Below, piece by piece: positions 31,432 to 37,788 of a DNA stretch of 37,788 bases. The notes below the pieces were generated by a model. That model did no database searches. It worked only from the letters and a program-made list of their open reading frames with translations, and was not told the DNA's origin. The stretch comes from Desulfarculus sp. (GTDB taxonomy: Bacteria > Desulfobacterota > Desulfarculia > Desulfarculales > Desulfarculaceae). Each line of letters begins with the position of its first letter. Position 1 is the first letter of the stretch. The translations under genes were made by a program, and so were the position numbers. The stretch lies in contig JACQYR010000015.1 in NCBI GenBank assembly GCA_016208115.1, positions 1 to 37,788 on the forward strand. The letters are read 5' to 3'.

Positions 31432-31740
31432 CTATCCCTGGGACCCCTGTTTGTTGTTCGCGGTTTTGCCCGCCAGGTAGGCGTCCCGGCAGGCCTCGCT
31501 GCAAAAATGGCGCTCCTGGCCCTGGACCATCACCCTGAGGGCCTCGTGCTGGGGCAGGTACACGCCGCACTGGGGGTCCTGGACCATCAGGTCCACCACC
31601 TCGCGGGGGGCGCCCTTGGCCGGGCCGGCGCCCTGGCCGGGGGCCGGCGGGCCGGCCAGCCAGCGCTTGAGCACCCGGTAGAGGATGAACACGGCCAGGC
31701 CTATGAGCAGGTAACGCCACAAGCCGCCGATCAGGCCCAT
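31432..31740 (-). CDS. Small membrane protein with YHS/TRASH-like cysteine motif (PP0621-like)
   Basis: A 102-residue protein from ATG 31740, overlapping the folK stop. One TM segment lies at residues about 7-22 (LWRYLLIGLAVFILYRVLK); after a Pro/Ala linker the C-terminal part reads MVQDPQCGVYLP and HFCSEACRDAYL, the metal-binding pattern C-x-n-C-x3-C seen in YHS/TRASH-type domains. Proteins of this kind are named PP0621-like. The role is not known; metal sensing or delivery is a guess. It is co-directional with folK and the aldolase. Confidence 0.8.
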   Translation of the reverse strand: MGLIGGLWRYLLIGLAVFILYRVLKRWLAGPPAPGQGAGPAKGAPREVVDLMVQDPQCGVYLPQHEALRVMVQGQERHFCSEACRDAYLAGKTANNKQGSQG

Positions 31741-32231
31741 GCCATCTTCTCCACCTTCTGAAGGGCGCGTTCCTCCGGCGCCAGATCATCCAATAACTGG
31801 CCAGCGGTCTTGGCCCACACCGGCAGCACCAAGTAGGGCGCCAACTCCGCCAGGGGCACCAGGACAAAGGCCCGGCGGCACATCTCCGGGTGGGGCACCT
31901 TGAGCTGGGGCAGATCCAGTGTTTGCTCGCCAAAGAGCAGCAAATCCAGGTCCAGGGTGCGGGGCCCCCAGCGCTCCAGACGCTGGCGGCCTTGGGCCCC
32001 CTCCACCTGGAGCAGGCCGGCCAGGAGTTCCAAGGCCGTCCCGTCATACATACCATGGACCACGGCGTTGGCAAAGGCCGGCTGGTCCGTGCGCCCCACC
32101 GGCGCGGTGAGGTAGCAGGAGGACCGCCCCAGCAGCTTGAAGCCCGGCAGGGCCGTTAGGCCCTCCACCCCCGCCCGCAGGTAATCCAGGGGCCGGCCCA
32201 GGTTGGAGCCCAGGCCGATGAAGACTTCCAC
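31731..32231 (-). CDS. folK: 2-amino-4-hydroxy-6-hydroxymethyldihydropteridine pyrophosphokinase
   Basis: A 166-residue protein. GTG 32231 gives MEVFIGLGSNLGRP, the standard N-terminus; TTG 32252 is an alternative, and the frame extends further only inside the dapL gene. Conserved motifs are GLGSNLG, VGRTDQPAFANAV, RWGPRTLDLDLLLFG (the ATP and pterin site) and PHPEMCRRAFVLVPLAEL. The enzyme transfers pyrophosphate from ATP to the pterin in folate synthesis. It starts 26 bp past the dapL stop and is in the same operon. Confidence 0.92.
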   Translation of the reverse strand: MEVFIGLGSNLGRPLDYLRAGVEGLTALPGFKLLGRSSCYLTAPVGRTDQPAFANAVVHGMYDGTALELLAGLLQVEGAQGRQRLERWGPRTLDLDLLLFGEQTLDLPQLKVPHPEMCRRAFVLVPLAELAPYLVLPVWAKTAGQLLDDLAPEERALQKVEKMAWA

Positions 32232-32256
32232 CTCCGGGGCCGGGGCACCCAAGACC

Positions 32257-33423
32257 TTACAGTCCCAGCTTCTGCATGCGCTCCACCGCCTCGGCCAGGC
32301 GCGCCTTGTCCACGGTGAGCGCGAAGCGGACAAAGCCCTCGCCAGCCTCGCCGAAGCCATTGCCCGGGGTGGTGACGATGCCGGCCTCGTTCAATATGCG
32401 CTTGGTGAACTCGGCGCTCTTTAGCCCCGAGGGGCAGGGGCACCACACGTAGAAGGTGGCCTTGGGGCTCTCCACCTCCAGGCCCAGGCCCTTGAGGCCC
32501 CCCACCAGCACGTCGCGGCGCTCCTGGTACAGGGCCACCATCTGGCGCACGCAGGCCTGGTCGGCGGTCAGCGCCTCGATACCGGCCAGTTGCACGGCGT
32601 CGAAGGCCCCGGAGTCTATCTGGCTCTTGACCTGGCCCAGGCCGGCCACCAGCTCGGCGTTGCCCACGGCGAAGCCCAGGCGCCAGCCGGTCATGTTGTA
32701 GGTCTTGGACAGGCTGTGGAACTCGATGCCCACCTCCTTGGCGCCCTCCACCTCCAAAAAGCTGGGCGGGGTGTAGCCGTCAAAGGCCATCTCGGTGTAG
32801 GCCGCGTCCGAGACCACGATCAGGCCATGCTTGTGGGCGAACTCCACCACTTCCTTGTAGAAGTCCAGGCCCGCCACGGCGGCGGTGGGGTTGTTGGGGT
32901 AGTTGACGATGATGACCTTGGCCTTGGCCAGCTTGTCCCGGGGAATGGCCGCCAGGTCGGGCAAAAAGCCGTTTTGCTTCAGGAGCGGCATGGCCACGGG
33001 CACGCCCCCGGCCATGATGGTGGAGGAGAAATACACCGGGTAGGCCGGGCTGGGGTAGAGCACCACGTCGCCGGGATTGATGTAGGCCAGGGGGAAGTGG
33101 GCCAGGCCCTCCTTGGAGCCGATGAGGGTGATGACCTCCCGGTTGGCCTCCAGCTTGACCCCGAAGCGCCTGGCGTACCAGGCGGCGGCCACCTCGCGGA
33201 AGGTGGAGAGGCCCGAGTAGGCCGGGTACTTGTGGGTGGCCGGATCATTAGCCGCCGCGCACAGGCGCTTGATGACGTGCCCCGGCGTGGGCTGGTCCGG
33301 GTCGCCCACGCCCAGGTCTATGATATCCACCCCGCGCTGGCGCACTTCGTCGCGCAGGCGGTCTATCTCCTTGAACAGGTAGGGGGGCAGTTGAAGCAGG
33401 CGCTGGGCGCGCTGAAAGCTCAT
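32257..33423 (-). CDS. dapL: LL-diaminopimelate aminotransferase
   Basis: A 388-residue fold-type I PLP aminotransferase from ATG 33423 (AGAGGAT upstream). The pattern fits DapL: IIDLGVGDPDQPTPGHVIK near residue 35, KYPAYSGLSTFREV near 65, NYPNNPTAAVAG near 170, SDAAYTEMAFDGYTPPSFLE near 205 and the PLP-lysine in HSLSKTYNMTGWRLGF near 235. It makes LL-diaminopimelate directly from tetrahydrodipicolinate and glutamate. dapA, dapB and dapF lie upstream in the same operon and no dapD/C/E genes are seen, which supports the one-step aminotransferase route. Confidence 0.92.
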   Translation of the reverse strand: MSFQRAQRLLQLPPYLFKEIDRLRDEVRQRGVDIIDLGVGDPDQPTPGHVIKRLCAAANDPATHKYPAYSGLSTFREVAAAWYARRFGVKLEANREVITLIGSKEGLAHFPLAYINPGDVVLYPSPAYPVYFSSTIMAGGVPVAMPLLKQNGFLPDLAAIPRDKLAKAKVIIVNYPNNPTAAVAGLDFYKEVVEFAHKHGLIVVSDAAYTEMAFDGYTPPSFLEVEGAKEVGIEFHSLSKTYNMTGWRLGFAVGNAELVAGLGQVKSQIDSGAFDAVQLAGIEALTADQACVRQMVALYQERRDVLVGGLKGLGLEVESPKATFYVWCPCPSGLKSAEFTKRILNEAGIVTTPGNGFGEAGEGFVRFALTVDKARLAEAVERMQKLGL

Positions 33424-33427
33424 CTTT

Positions 33428-34225
33428 CTATCCTCTTGAGATCACGGGGTTGCTGAGGCGGCCAATGCCCTCCACGGCGATGGTCACCACGTCGCCGTCC
33501 ACCAGCGGGCCGATGCCAGCCGGGGTGCCGGTGGCGATGACGTCGCCGGGTTTCAGGGTCATGACGCGGCTGATGAAGGAAACCAGTTCGGCCACGCTGA
33601 AGATCAAATCCGAGGTGCGGCTGTCCTGGCGCACCTGGTCATTGACCAGGCTCCGCACGCTCAAGTCGCTGGGGTCCAGGTCCAGGGCGATGATGGGACC
33701 GATGGGACAGAAGGTGTCAAAGCCCTTGCCCCGGGTGAACTGGCCGTCCTTGGCCTGCAAGTCGCGGGCGGTCACGTCGTTCAAGCAGGTGTAGCCCAGC
33801 ACATGGGCCGGGGCATCCGCCACGCTGACGCCGTGGCAAGTCCGGCCCATCACCACCCCCAGCTCGGCCTCGTAGTCCACCCGCTGGCTCATGTACGTGG
33901 GGCGCACGATGGCCGCCCCCGGCCCGATCACGCTGGTGTCGGGCTTGAGGAAGAGCATGGGCTCCTGGGGCAGGGGCTTTTTCATCTCCAGGGCGTGGCC
34001 TTTATAGTTGAGCCCCACGGCCACAATCTTGGAGGGCCGGCAGGGGGCCAGGACGTGTAGATCCTTGAGCTTGACCTTGTCCTTGCCGGGCACGCCGCCG
34101 GCGAAGGGCGAGCCCTCATAGAGACGGGCCTGGCCCTTTTCCCACAGGGCGTAGCGCACCCTGCCCTGGCCGCCCAGGCGCAGGATGCCCTTCTTGGCGA
34201 AGATGTCTTGTGGGTCGAAGGCCAT
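33428..34225 (-). CDS. Fumarylacetoacetate hydrolase (FAH) family protein
   Basis: A 265-residue protein from ATG 34225 (AGGGTGG upstream), four bases before dapL and nine after dapB. FAH-fold marks: KIVAVGLNYKGHALEMK near 66-82, MLFLKPDTSVIGPG near 89, the metal-binding E-x-E in DYEAELGVVMGR near 118, GYTCLNDVTARDLQ near 144, KGFDTFCPIGP near 167 and GDVIATGTPAGIGPL near 232. Members act as hydrolases, decarboxylases or tautomerases on oxo-acids such as oxaloacetate. Its place inside the dap operon is notable; clean-up of a reactive keto acid is a guess. Metal-dependent and cytoplasmic. Confidence 0.92.
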   Translation of the reverse strand: MAFDPQDIFAKKGILRLGGQGRVRYALWEKGQARLYEGSPFAGGVPGKDKVKLKDLHVLAPCRPSKIVAVGLNYKGHALEMKKPLPQEPMLFLKPDTSVIGPGAAIVRPTYMSQRVDYEAELGVVMGRTCHGVSVADAPAHVLGYTCLNDVTARDLQAKDGQFTRGKGFDTFCPIGPIIALDLDPSDLSVRSLVNDQVRQDSRTSDLIFSVAELVSFISRVMTLKPGDVIATGTPAGIGPLVDGDVVTIAVEGIGRLSNPVISRG

Positions 34226-34234
34226 GGCGCCACC

Positions 34235-35041
34235 CTACCCTTTCAGGCCCAGCACGTCCTGCATGTCATAGAGGCCCGGCTGCTGGCCGGCCACCCACAG
34301 GGCGGCGCGCACCGCGCCCTGGACAAAGGTGTCGCGGGAGTGGGCGCGGTGAGTCAGCTCCAGGCGCTCGCCCTGGCCGATGAAGTACACCGTGTGGTCG
34401 CCCACGATGTCGCCGCCCCTTATCACCGAGACGCCGATCTCTTCCTGGGGCCGGGCGCCCACCAGGCCTTGGCGTCCGTGCTTGGCCACCTGGTCCAGGT
34501 TCCAGCAGCGGGCGCTGGCCAGTTCTTCCAGCAGGCGCACCGCCGTGCCGCTGGGCGAGTCCTTCTTCTGGTCGTGGTGGGCCTCCACCAGCTCCAGGGC
34601 GTAGTCCGGGCCCAGCACCCGGGCCATTTGGCCCACCAGCTTGAACATCAGGTTCATGCCCACGCTCATGTTGGGCGCAAACACCACCGGCACGTTTCTG
34701 GCCTGGCCGGCCAGGGTTGCTTTTTGCTCGGCGTTCAGGCCGGTGGTGCCGATGACCGCGGCCTTGCCGGCCTGCGCGCACAACTCCAGGTGCTTTAGGC
34801 TGGCCGCCGGGGCGGTGAAGTCCACCAGCACATCGGCCTGGGCGATGACCGTCGCCGGGTCGGCCTGCACCTGGCCCGGAGCGCCGGCCTGGCCCACCAC
34901 CTCGCTGACGTCGCGCCCCAGGGCGGGGTGGCCGGGGGCCTCGAAGCCGCCGGCCAGGGCCGCGTCCTCGCGTGCCATGATGGCCTGAACGATGCGTCCT
35001 CCCATGCGGCCGGCCACCCCGGCCACGGCGATGCGCACCAT
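34235..35041 (-). CDS. dapB: 4-hydroxy-tetrahydrodipicolinate reductase
   Basis: A 268-residue protein from ATG 35041 (AAAAGGAGAA upstream); the frame is open far upstream into dapA but the true start is clear. Motifs: VAGVAGRMGGRIVQAI (NAD(P) site), VDFTAPAAS, GTTGLN, FAPNMSVGMNLMFKLV, ELVEAHHDQKKDSPSGTA (the catalytic His-His and Lys) and RGGDIVGDHTVYF. It reduces hydroxy-tetrahydrodipicolinate in diaminopimelate and lysine synthesis. Complete length for the family. Confidence 0.96.
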   Translation of the reverse strand: MVRIAVAGVAGRMGGRIVQAIMAREDAALAGGFEAPGHPALGRDVSEVVGQAGAPGQVQADPATVIAQADVLVDFTAPAASLKHLELCAQAGKAAVIGTTGLNAEQKATLAGQARNVPVVFAPNMSVGMNLMFKLVGQMARVLGPDYALELVEAHHDQKKDSPSGTAVRLLEELASARCWNLDQVAKHGRQGLVGARPQEEIGVSVIRGGDIVGDHTVYFIGQGERLELTHRAHSRDTFVQGAVRAALWVAGQQPGLYDMQDVLGLKG

Positions 35042-35060
35042 TGGTATTCTCCTTTTGGCA

Positions 35061-35093
35061 AGCCCCCGCCGCCCCAGGGGAGCGGCGGGGGCT
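35061..35093 (-). other. GC-rich stem-loop between dapA and dapB
   Basis: AGCCCCCGCCGC (35061-35072) pairs perfectly with GCGGCGGGGGCT (35082-35093). The 12-bp stem sits in the 80-bp gap between dapA and dapB with no T-run, so it may be an intercistronic stabiliser or attenuator, not a terminator. Confidence 0.65.
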
Positions 35094-35121
35094 GTAATGC
35101 TAAAAGCCTGGGCCGCCCCTG

Positions 35122-36006
35122 TCAGATCAGCTTCAGCCCGTAGGCGGTCAGGGCCGCCTTGAGTTTGGCCAGGCTGTCGGGGGCCATCTCGCACATGGGC
35201 AGGCGCAGCTCGCCGCTGGGTATCAGGCCCATCAAGGCCGCCGCGGTCTTGACCGGGATGGGGTTGGTCTCCAGGAACATGGCCTTGACCAAGGGCAGCA
35301 GGCGGTGGAACTTGGCCTGGGCCGTGGCGATGTCGCCCCGGTTCCAGGCGGCCAGGATGTCCGACACGTCGCGGGGCACCAGGTTGTTGACCACGCTGAT
35401 GACGCCCTGGCCGCCGATGGCCAGCACGCCCAGAAGCATGGCGTCGTCGCCTGAGAGCAGGGCCACCTTGCCGCCGCACAGGCCCACGATCTCGGCCATC
35501 TGGTTGAGGTCGCCGCTGGCCTCCTTGACCGCCACCACGCCGGCCAGCCCGGCAATGCGGGCCATGGTGGCCGGCAGGATGTTCACGCCGGTGCGCGAGG
35601 CGATGTTGTAGGGCACCAGGGGGAAGCCGCCGCTGGCCTGGCTGATGGCCGCAAAGTGGCGGTAGATGCCCTCCTGGGTGGGCTTGTTGTAGTAGGGCGT
35701 GATGTGCAGGGCGGCGTCGGCCCCGGCCTGCTTGGCGAACAGGGTCAGGTCCACGGCCTCGCGGGTGTTGTTCGAGCCGGCACCGGCCACCACGGGCACG
35801 CGCTTTTTAACGGCGTCCACGGTGATCTCGATGACCCGCTTGTGCTCCTCGTGGCTCAGCGTGGCCGATTCACCGGTGGTGCCGCAAGGCACGATGCCGT
35901 CCGTGCCGCCCGCGATCTGGAACTCGATGAGTTCGCGCAGGGCCTCTTCATCCACCCCTCCGTCCTTGAACGGGGTGATGATGGCGACCAGGGCTCCCTT
36001 CAACAT
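35122..36006 (-). CDS. dapA: 4-hydroxy-tetrahydrodipicolinate synthase
   Basis: A 294-residue protein from ATG 36006 (AAGGAGAT upstream). Motifs: ALVAIITPFKDGGVDEEALR, IVPCGTTGESATL (GTTGE) near 40, VVAGAGSNNTREAV near 72, ITPYYNKPTQEGIYRHF near 103, PLVPYNIASRTGVNI with the tyrosine near 132 and VVAVKEASGD with the Schiff-base lysine near 160. It condenses pyruvate with aspartate semialdehyde, the first committed step of the pathway. Sixteen bp separate it from the dapF stop. Full length for the family. Confidence 0.96.
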   Translation of the reverse strand: MLKGALVAIITPFKDGGVDEEALRELIEFQIAGGTDGIVPCGTTGESATLSHEEHKRVIEITVDAVKKRVPVVAGAGSNNTREAVDLTLFAKQAGADAALHITPYYNKPTQEGIYRHFAAISQASGGFPLVPYNIASRTGVNILPATMARIAGLAGVVAVKEASGDLNQMAEIVGLCGGKVALLSGDDAMLLGVLAIGGQGVISVVNNLVPRDVSDILAAWNRGDIATAQAKFHRLLPLVKAMFLETNPIPVKTAAALMGLIPSGELRLPMCEMAPDSLAKLKAALTAYGLKLI

Positions 36007-36022
36007 CTCACAATCTCCTTGC

Positions 36023-36907
36023 TCAATATGCCAGCCATTGGAAGGCCTCCCGGTGCAGGACCCCTTGATACACATAAGAGGCCGCGCCCTCCAGGAGCAC
36101 CTCGCGAAACCCGCTGCCGTCGGCACTGAAGTGCACCTTGAGGGTTTCGCCGCTCTTGACCCGCACGCTCACCGGCGGTTTCAGCCAGCCCTGGCTGCCA
36201 GCCACCAGGGCCGAGGCCACCGCCCCGGTGCCGCAAGCCAAGGTCTCGTCCTCCACTCCGCGCTCGTAGGTGCGCACGTACAGCTCTCCATCATGGATGG
36301 CGATGAAATTCACGTTGGTGCCGGACGGGGCGAAATGGCCGTGGAAGCGCAAGGCCCGGCCCAGCTCCCTGACCGGCGCGGCCGCCAGGTCATCCACCGG
36401 CACCACGGCGTGGGGCACGCCGGTATTGACTCCGTGCAGGGTCACGCGGCCCCCCAGGGCCTCCAGGGTCAGGTCGCGGTAGGCCCCCCGGGGCGGCACC
36501 ATCTCCAGCTTGACCAAGGCGCCCTCCAGCCAGGCCCGGATGGGGCCGGCCAGGGTGTCGAAGACCATTTTTGGGCCGGCCAGGCCCTGGTCAAAGGCGA
36601 AGCGGGCGGCGCAGCGACCGCCGTTGCCGCACATCTCGGCCGAGGAGCCATCGGCATTGAAGAAATGCCAGCCAAAATCCACGCGCCCCAAGGCGGGGTC
36701 AACTCTATCCGAGGGCTCCAGGATTATCAAGCCGTCGGCCCCCACCGAGCGGCCCCGGGCGCAGGCCCCCTTAGCCAACAGCGGCATGATCTCCACGGGC
36801 AACTTGGCCGCCCGGTTGTCCACTAGGATGAAGTCGTTGCCCGAGCCGTTCATCTTGCAGAAGCTCAGGCCGTGCAGGGCTTGCAATGGGTTATAATCTT
36901 TGTCCAT
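36023..36907 (-). CDS. dapF: Diaminopimelate epimerase
   Basis: A 294-residue protein; ATG 36907 is used, TTG 36919 would add four residues, and neither has a strong ribosome binding site. Residues about 16-30 read LSFCKMNGSGNDFILVDNR, the family N-terminus, so there is a short extra N-terminus. The two catalytic cysteines are in MCGNGGRCAARF and in ETLACGTGAVAS. It converts LL- to meso-diaminopimelate. In the operon it follows the AT-rich DUF4760-like gene, 30 bp away, and precedes dapA. Confidence 0.95.
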   Translation of the reverse strand: MDKDYNPLQALHGLSFCKMNGSGNDFILVDNRAAKLPVEIMPLLAKGACARGRSVGADGLIILEPSDRVDPALGRVDFGWHFFNADGSSAEMCGNGGRCAARFAFDQGLAGPKMVFDTLAGPIRAWLEGALVKLEMVPPRGAYRDLTLEALGGRVTLHGVNTGVPHAVVPVDDLAAAPVRELGRALRFHGHFAPSGTNVNFIAIHDGELYVRTYERGVEDETLACGTGAVASALVAGSQGWLKPPVSVRVKSGETLKVHFSADGSGFREVLLEGAASYVYQGVLHREAFQWLAY

Positions 36908-36937
36908 AACTACAGCCAATTATTGCGAAAAGAAACG

Positions 36938-37564
36938 CTAAAATATTTTTTTTGTTTGCGGTGTTGGTTTCCATTTTTTTACAGTGTTATCAAATTCGCA
37001 CCAGATGGTATTGTCCGCAAGCAACGTCCTCATTTTATTAATATATGGCTCAACCTTGAGATGGTGAGATATAAATTTATATTCGTAATAAACTCTCGCT
37101 GCTCTTTCATCCACGACACCTAAATTAATAGCGCAACAATAGCTTTCCAACATGTTTATGTATAATTTTAGCTTTCTATTCTGCTCATTACATGTTTTCA
37201 TAAATTGGTCGCGAAATGCATTACCTAACGTCCATTTTTCCGCAAGTTTATTGATTTCTTTATCTGTTAACTCCTCAGGCATTAATAACGCATTAACTTC
37301 CAGTTCGGAAAGACTATCTTTTCTCTTCCAGAACCCGATTACCTCATCTAGCTGACTCTCTATTTTTTCATAGTCTAACGGATTTGGAAGATAAGTAAAC
37401 GCTGCATTAAGAGCATTCCATTTTTTAAATGAAACTACTTGCCACCAAACTAATCCAATTGTTATCAACATTAGGATACCTACGATTGCCTGAATGGCCG
37501 GCCCCAGCGCAACTAGGTTCCCGAAAAAGATTCCATAAGCTGATACTAACTCCTGTGTACTCAT
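36938..37564 (-). CDS. AT-rich membrane protein, DUF4760-like, inserted in the lysine operon
   Basis: A 208-residue protein from ATG 37564 (GGAAAG upstream); the frame extends 13 codons further without a better start. One TM segment lies at residues about 25-45 (IVGILMLITIGLVWWQVVSF). The rest is soluble and helical; the stretch with YINMLESYCCAINLGVVDER and KVEPYINKMRTLL resembles DUF4760 (helical, function unknown), a moderate match. The base composition is clearly AT-rich against the flanking GC-rich dap genes, and codon use is full of A/T-ended codons, which points to recent acquisition. It sits between lysA and dapF in the same orientation and could be read through. Confidence 0.75.
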   Translation of the reverse strand: MSTQELVSAYGIFFGNLVALGPAIQAIVGILMLITIGLVWWQVVSFKKWNALNAAFTYLPNPLDYEKIESQLDEVIGFWKRKDSLSELEVNALLMPEELTDKEINKLAEKWTLGNAFRDQFMKTCNEQNRKLKLYINMLESYCCAINLGVVDERAARVYYEYKFISHHLKVEPYINKMRTLLADNTIWCEFDNTVKKWKPTPQTKKIF

Positions 37565-37633
37565 CTTTCCACGCCTCAAACCGATACTTCCTGGAGAGAT
37601 CAATCCCCCTAGAGACGCCTGCTAAAAGTTATG

Positions 37634-37788
37634 CTAGCGCATCCACTCCGGCATGCTCTCGCCCCGGCAGAGGTCCTCGTAACTCTCGCGTGCACGCACC
37701 ACGCTAAAACGGTCGCCGCTGACCAGCACCTCGGCGGCCCGGGGGCGCGAGTTGTAGTTGCTGCTCATGGCGAAGCCGTAGGCCCCGG
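37634..37788 (-). CDS. lysA: Diaminopimelate decarboxylase, C-terminal end only
   Basis: The frame enters from the right edge and stops at 37634-37636. The visible 51 residues read [20 protein letters not shown], then [20 protein letters not shown] and [11 protein letters not shown], the conserved C-terminus of LysA (the Y-N-S-R-P-R motif with the substrate-binding tyrosine). It makes lysine from meso-diaminopimelate. It heads the diaminopimelate operon on the minus strand. The gene continues beyond the window. Confidence 0.85.
   Translation of the reverse strand, partial: GAYGFAMSSNYNSRPRAAEVLVSGDRFSVVRARESYEDLCRGESMPEWMR

Noticed and set aside
35042-35479. Extension of the dapB frame upstream
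   Set aside because: It overlaps dapA and lacks DapB sequence; the AAGGAG-preceded ATG at 35041 is clear.
37565-37788. Lysine riboswitch near the lysA-dapF operon
   Set aside because: The gaps in view are too short and show no conserved lysine-element core; the operon's true leader lies beyond the window.

Overview
The window is GC-rich DNA from a Gram-negative bacterium. A TolC-type outer-membrane exporter, type I secretion genes and periplasmic binding-protein transport show the outer membrane. An iron-sulfur DUF362 protein, the DapL aminotransferase route to diaminopimelate, a complete branched-chain-type ABC importer and a beta-keto-acid cleavage enzyme together suggest an anaerobic Desulfobacterota (deltaproteobacterial) lineage. 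That placement is inference; no rRNA or other phylogenetic marker is present.

Layout. 1-11.7 kb: a truncated VIT/von Willebrand A protein, a TPR lipoprotein-like protein, a CNT nucleoside transporter, a striking array of five hairpins, a YbhN-type flippase-like protein, a YdjM-type membrane hydrolase, a DUF362 ferredoxin and a pair of membrane proteins that both carry PA14-type domains (one a glycosyltransferase). 11.7-19.5 kb: a type I secretion operon (small protein, four-repeat PPC-domain substrate without signal peptide, ABC exporter, HlyD adaptor, TolC) followed by an NlpC/P60 hydrolase. 19.5-28.5 kb: an AT-rich control region with two perfect palindromes 21 bp apart, an XRE-cupin regulator, a 3-hydroxyacid/3-hydroxyacyl-CoA dehydrogenase, a LivHMGFK-type importer, an epimerase-like SDR, a BKACE (DUF849) enzyme and a convergent MaoC hydratase; together they look like an uptake and catabolism unit for a beta-hydroxy acid. 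28.6-30 kb: an IS3-family remnant, a second copy of the dispersed repeat, and tRNA-Cys and tRNA-Gly. 30-37.8 kb (all minus strand): lysA end, an AT-rich DUF4760-like gene, dapF, dapA, dapB, a FAH-family gene, dapL, folK, a small membrane protein, a transaldolase-like aldolase, and pgsA; this is the diaminopimelate/lysine operon.

Most unusual: the exporter ABC gene has lost its Walker A region exactly where the 12-mer AGATCGGAAGAG (the start of the Illumina TruSeq adapter) sits. The dehydrogenase, livH and the IS orfA also have internal deletions. At least the first is probably an assembly artefact, so absence of function should not be inferred from these breaks without checking reads. Genuine biology worth following up: the PPC-repeat type I substrate, the XRE-cupin/Liv/BKACE unit, the dispersed palindromic repeat that abuts the IS remnant, and the foreign-looking gene inside the dap operon.
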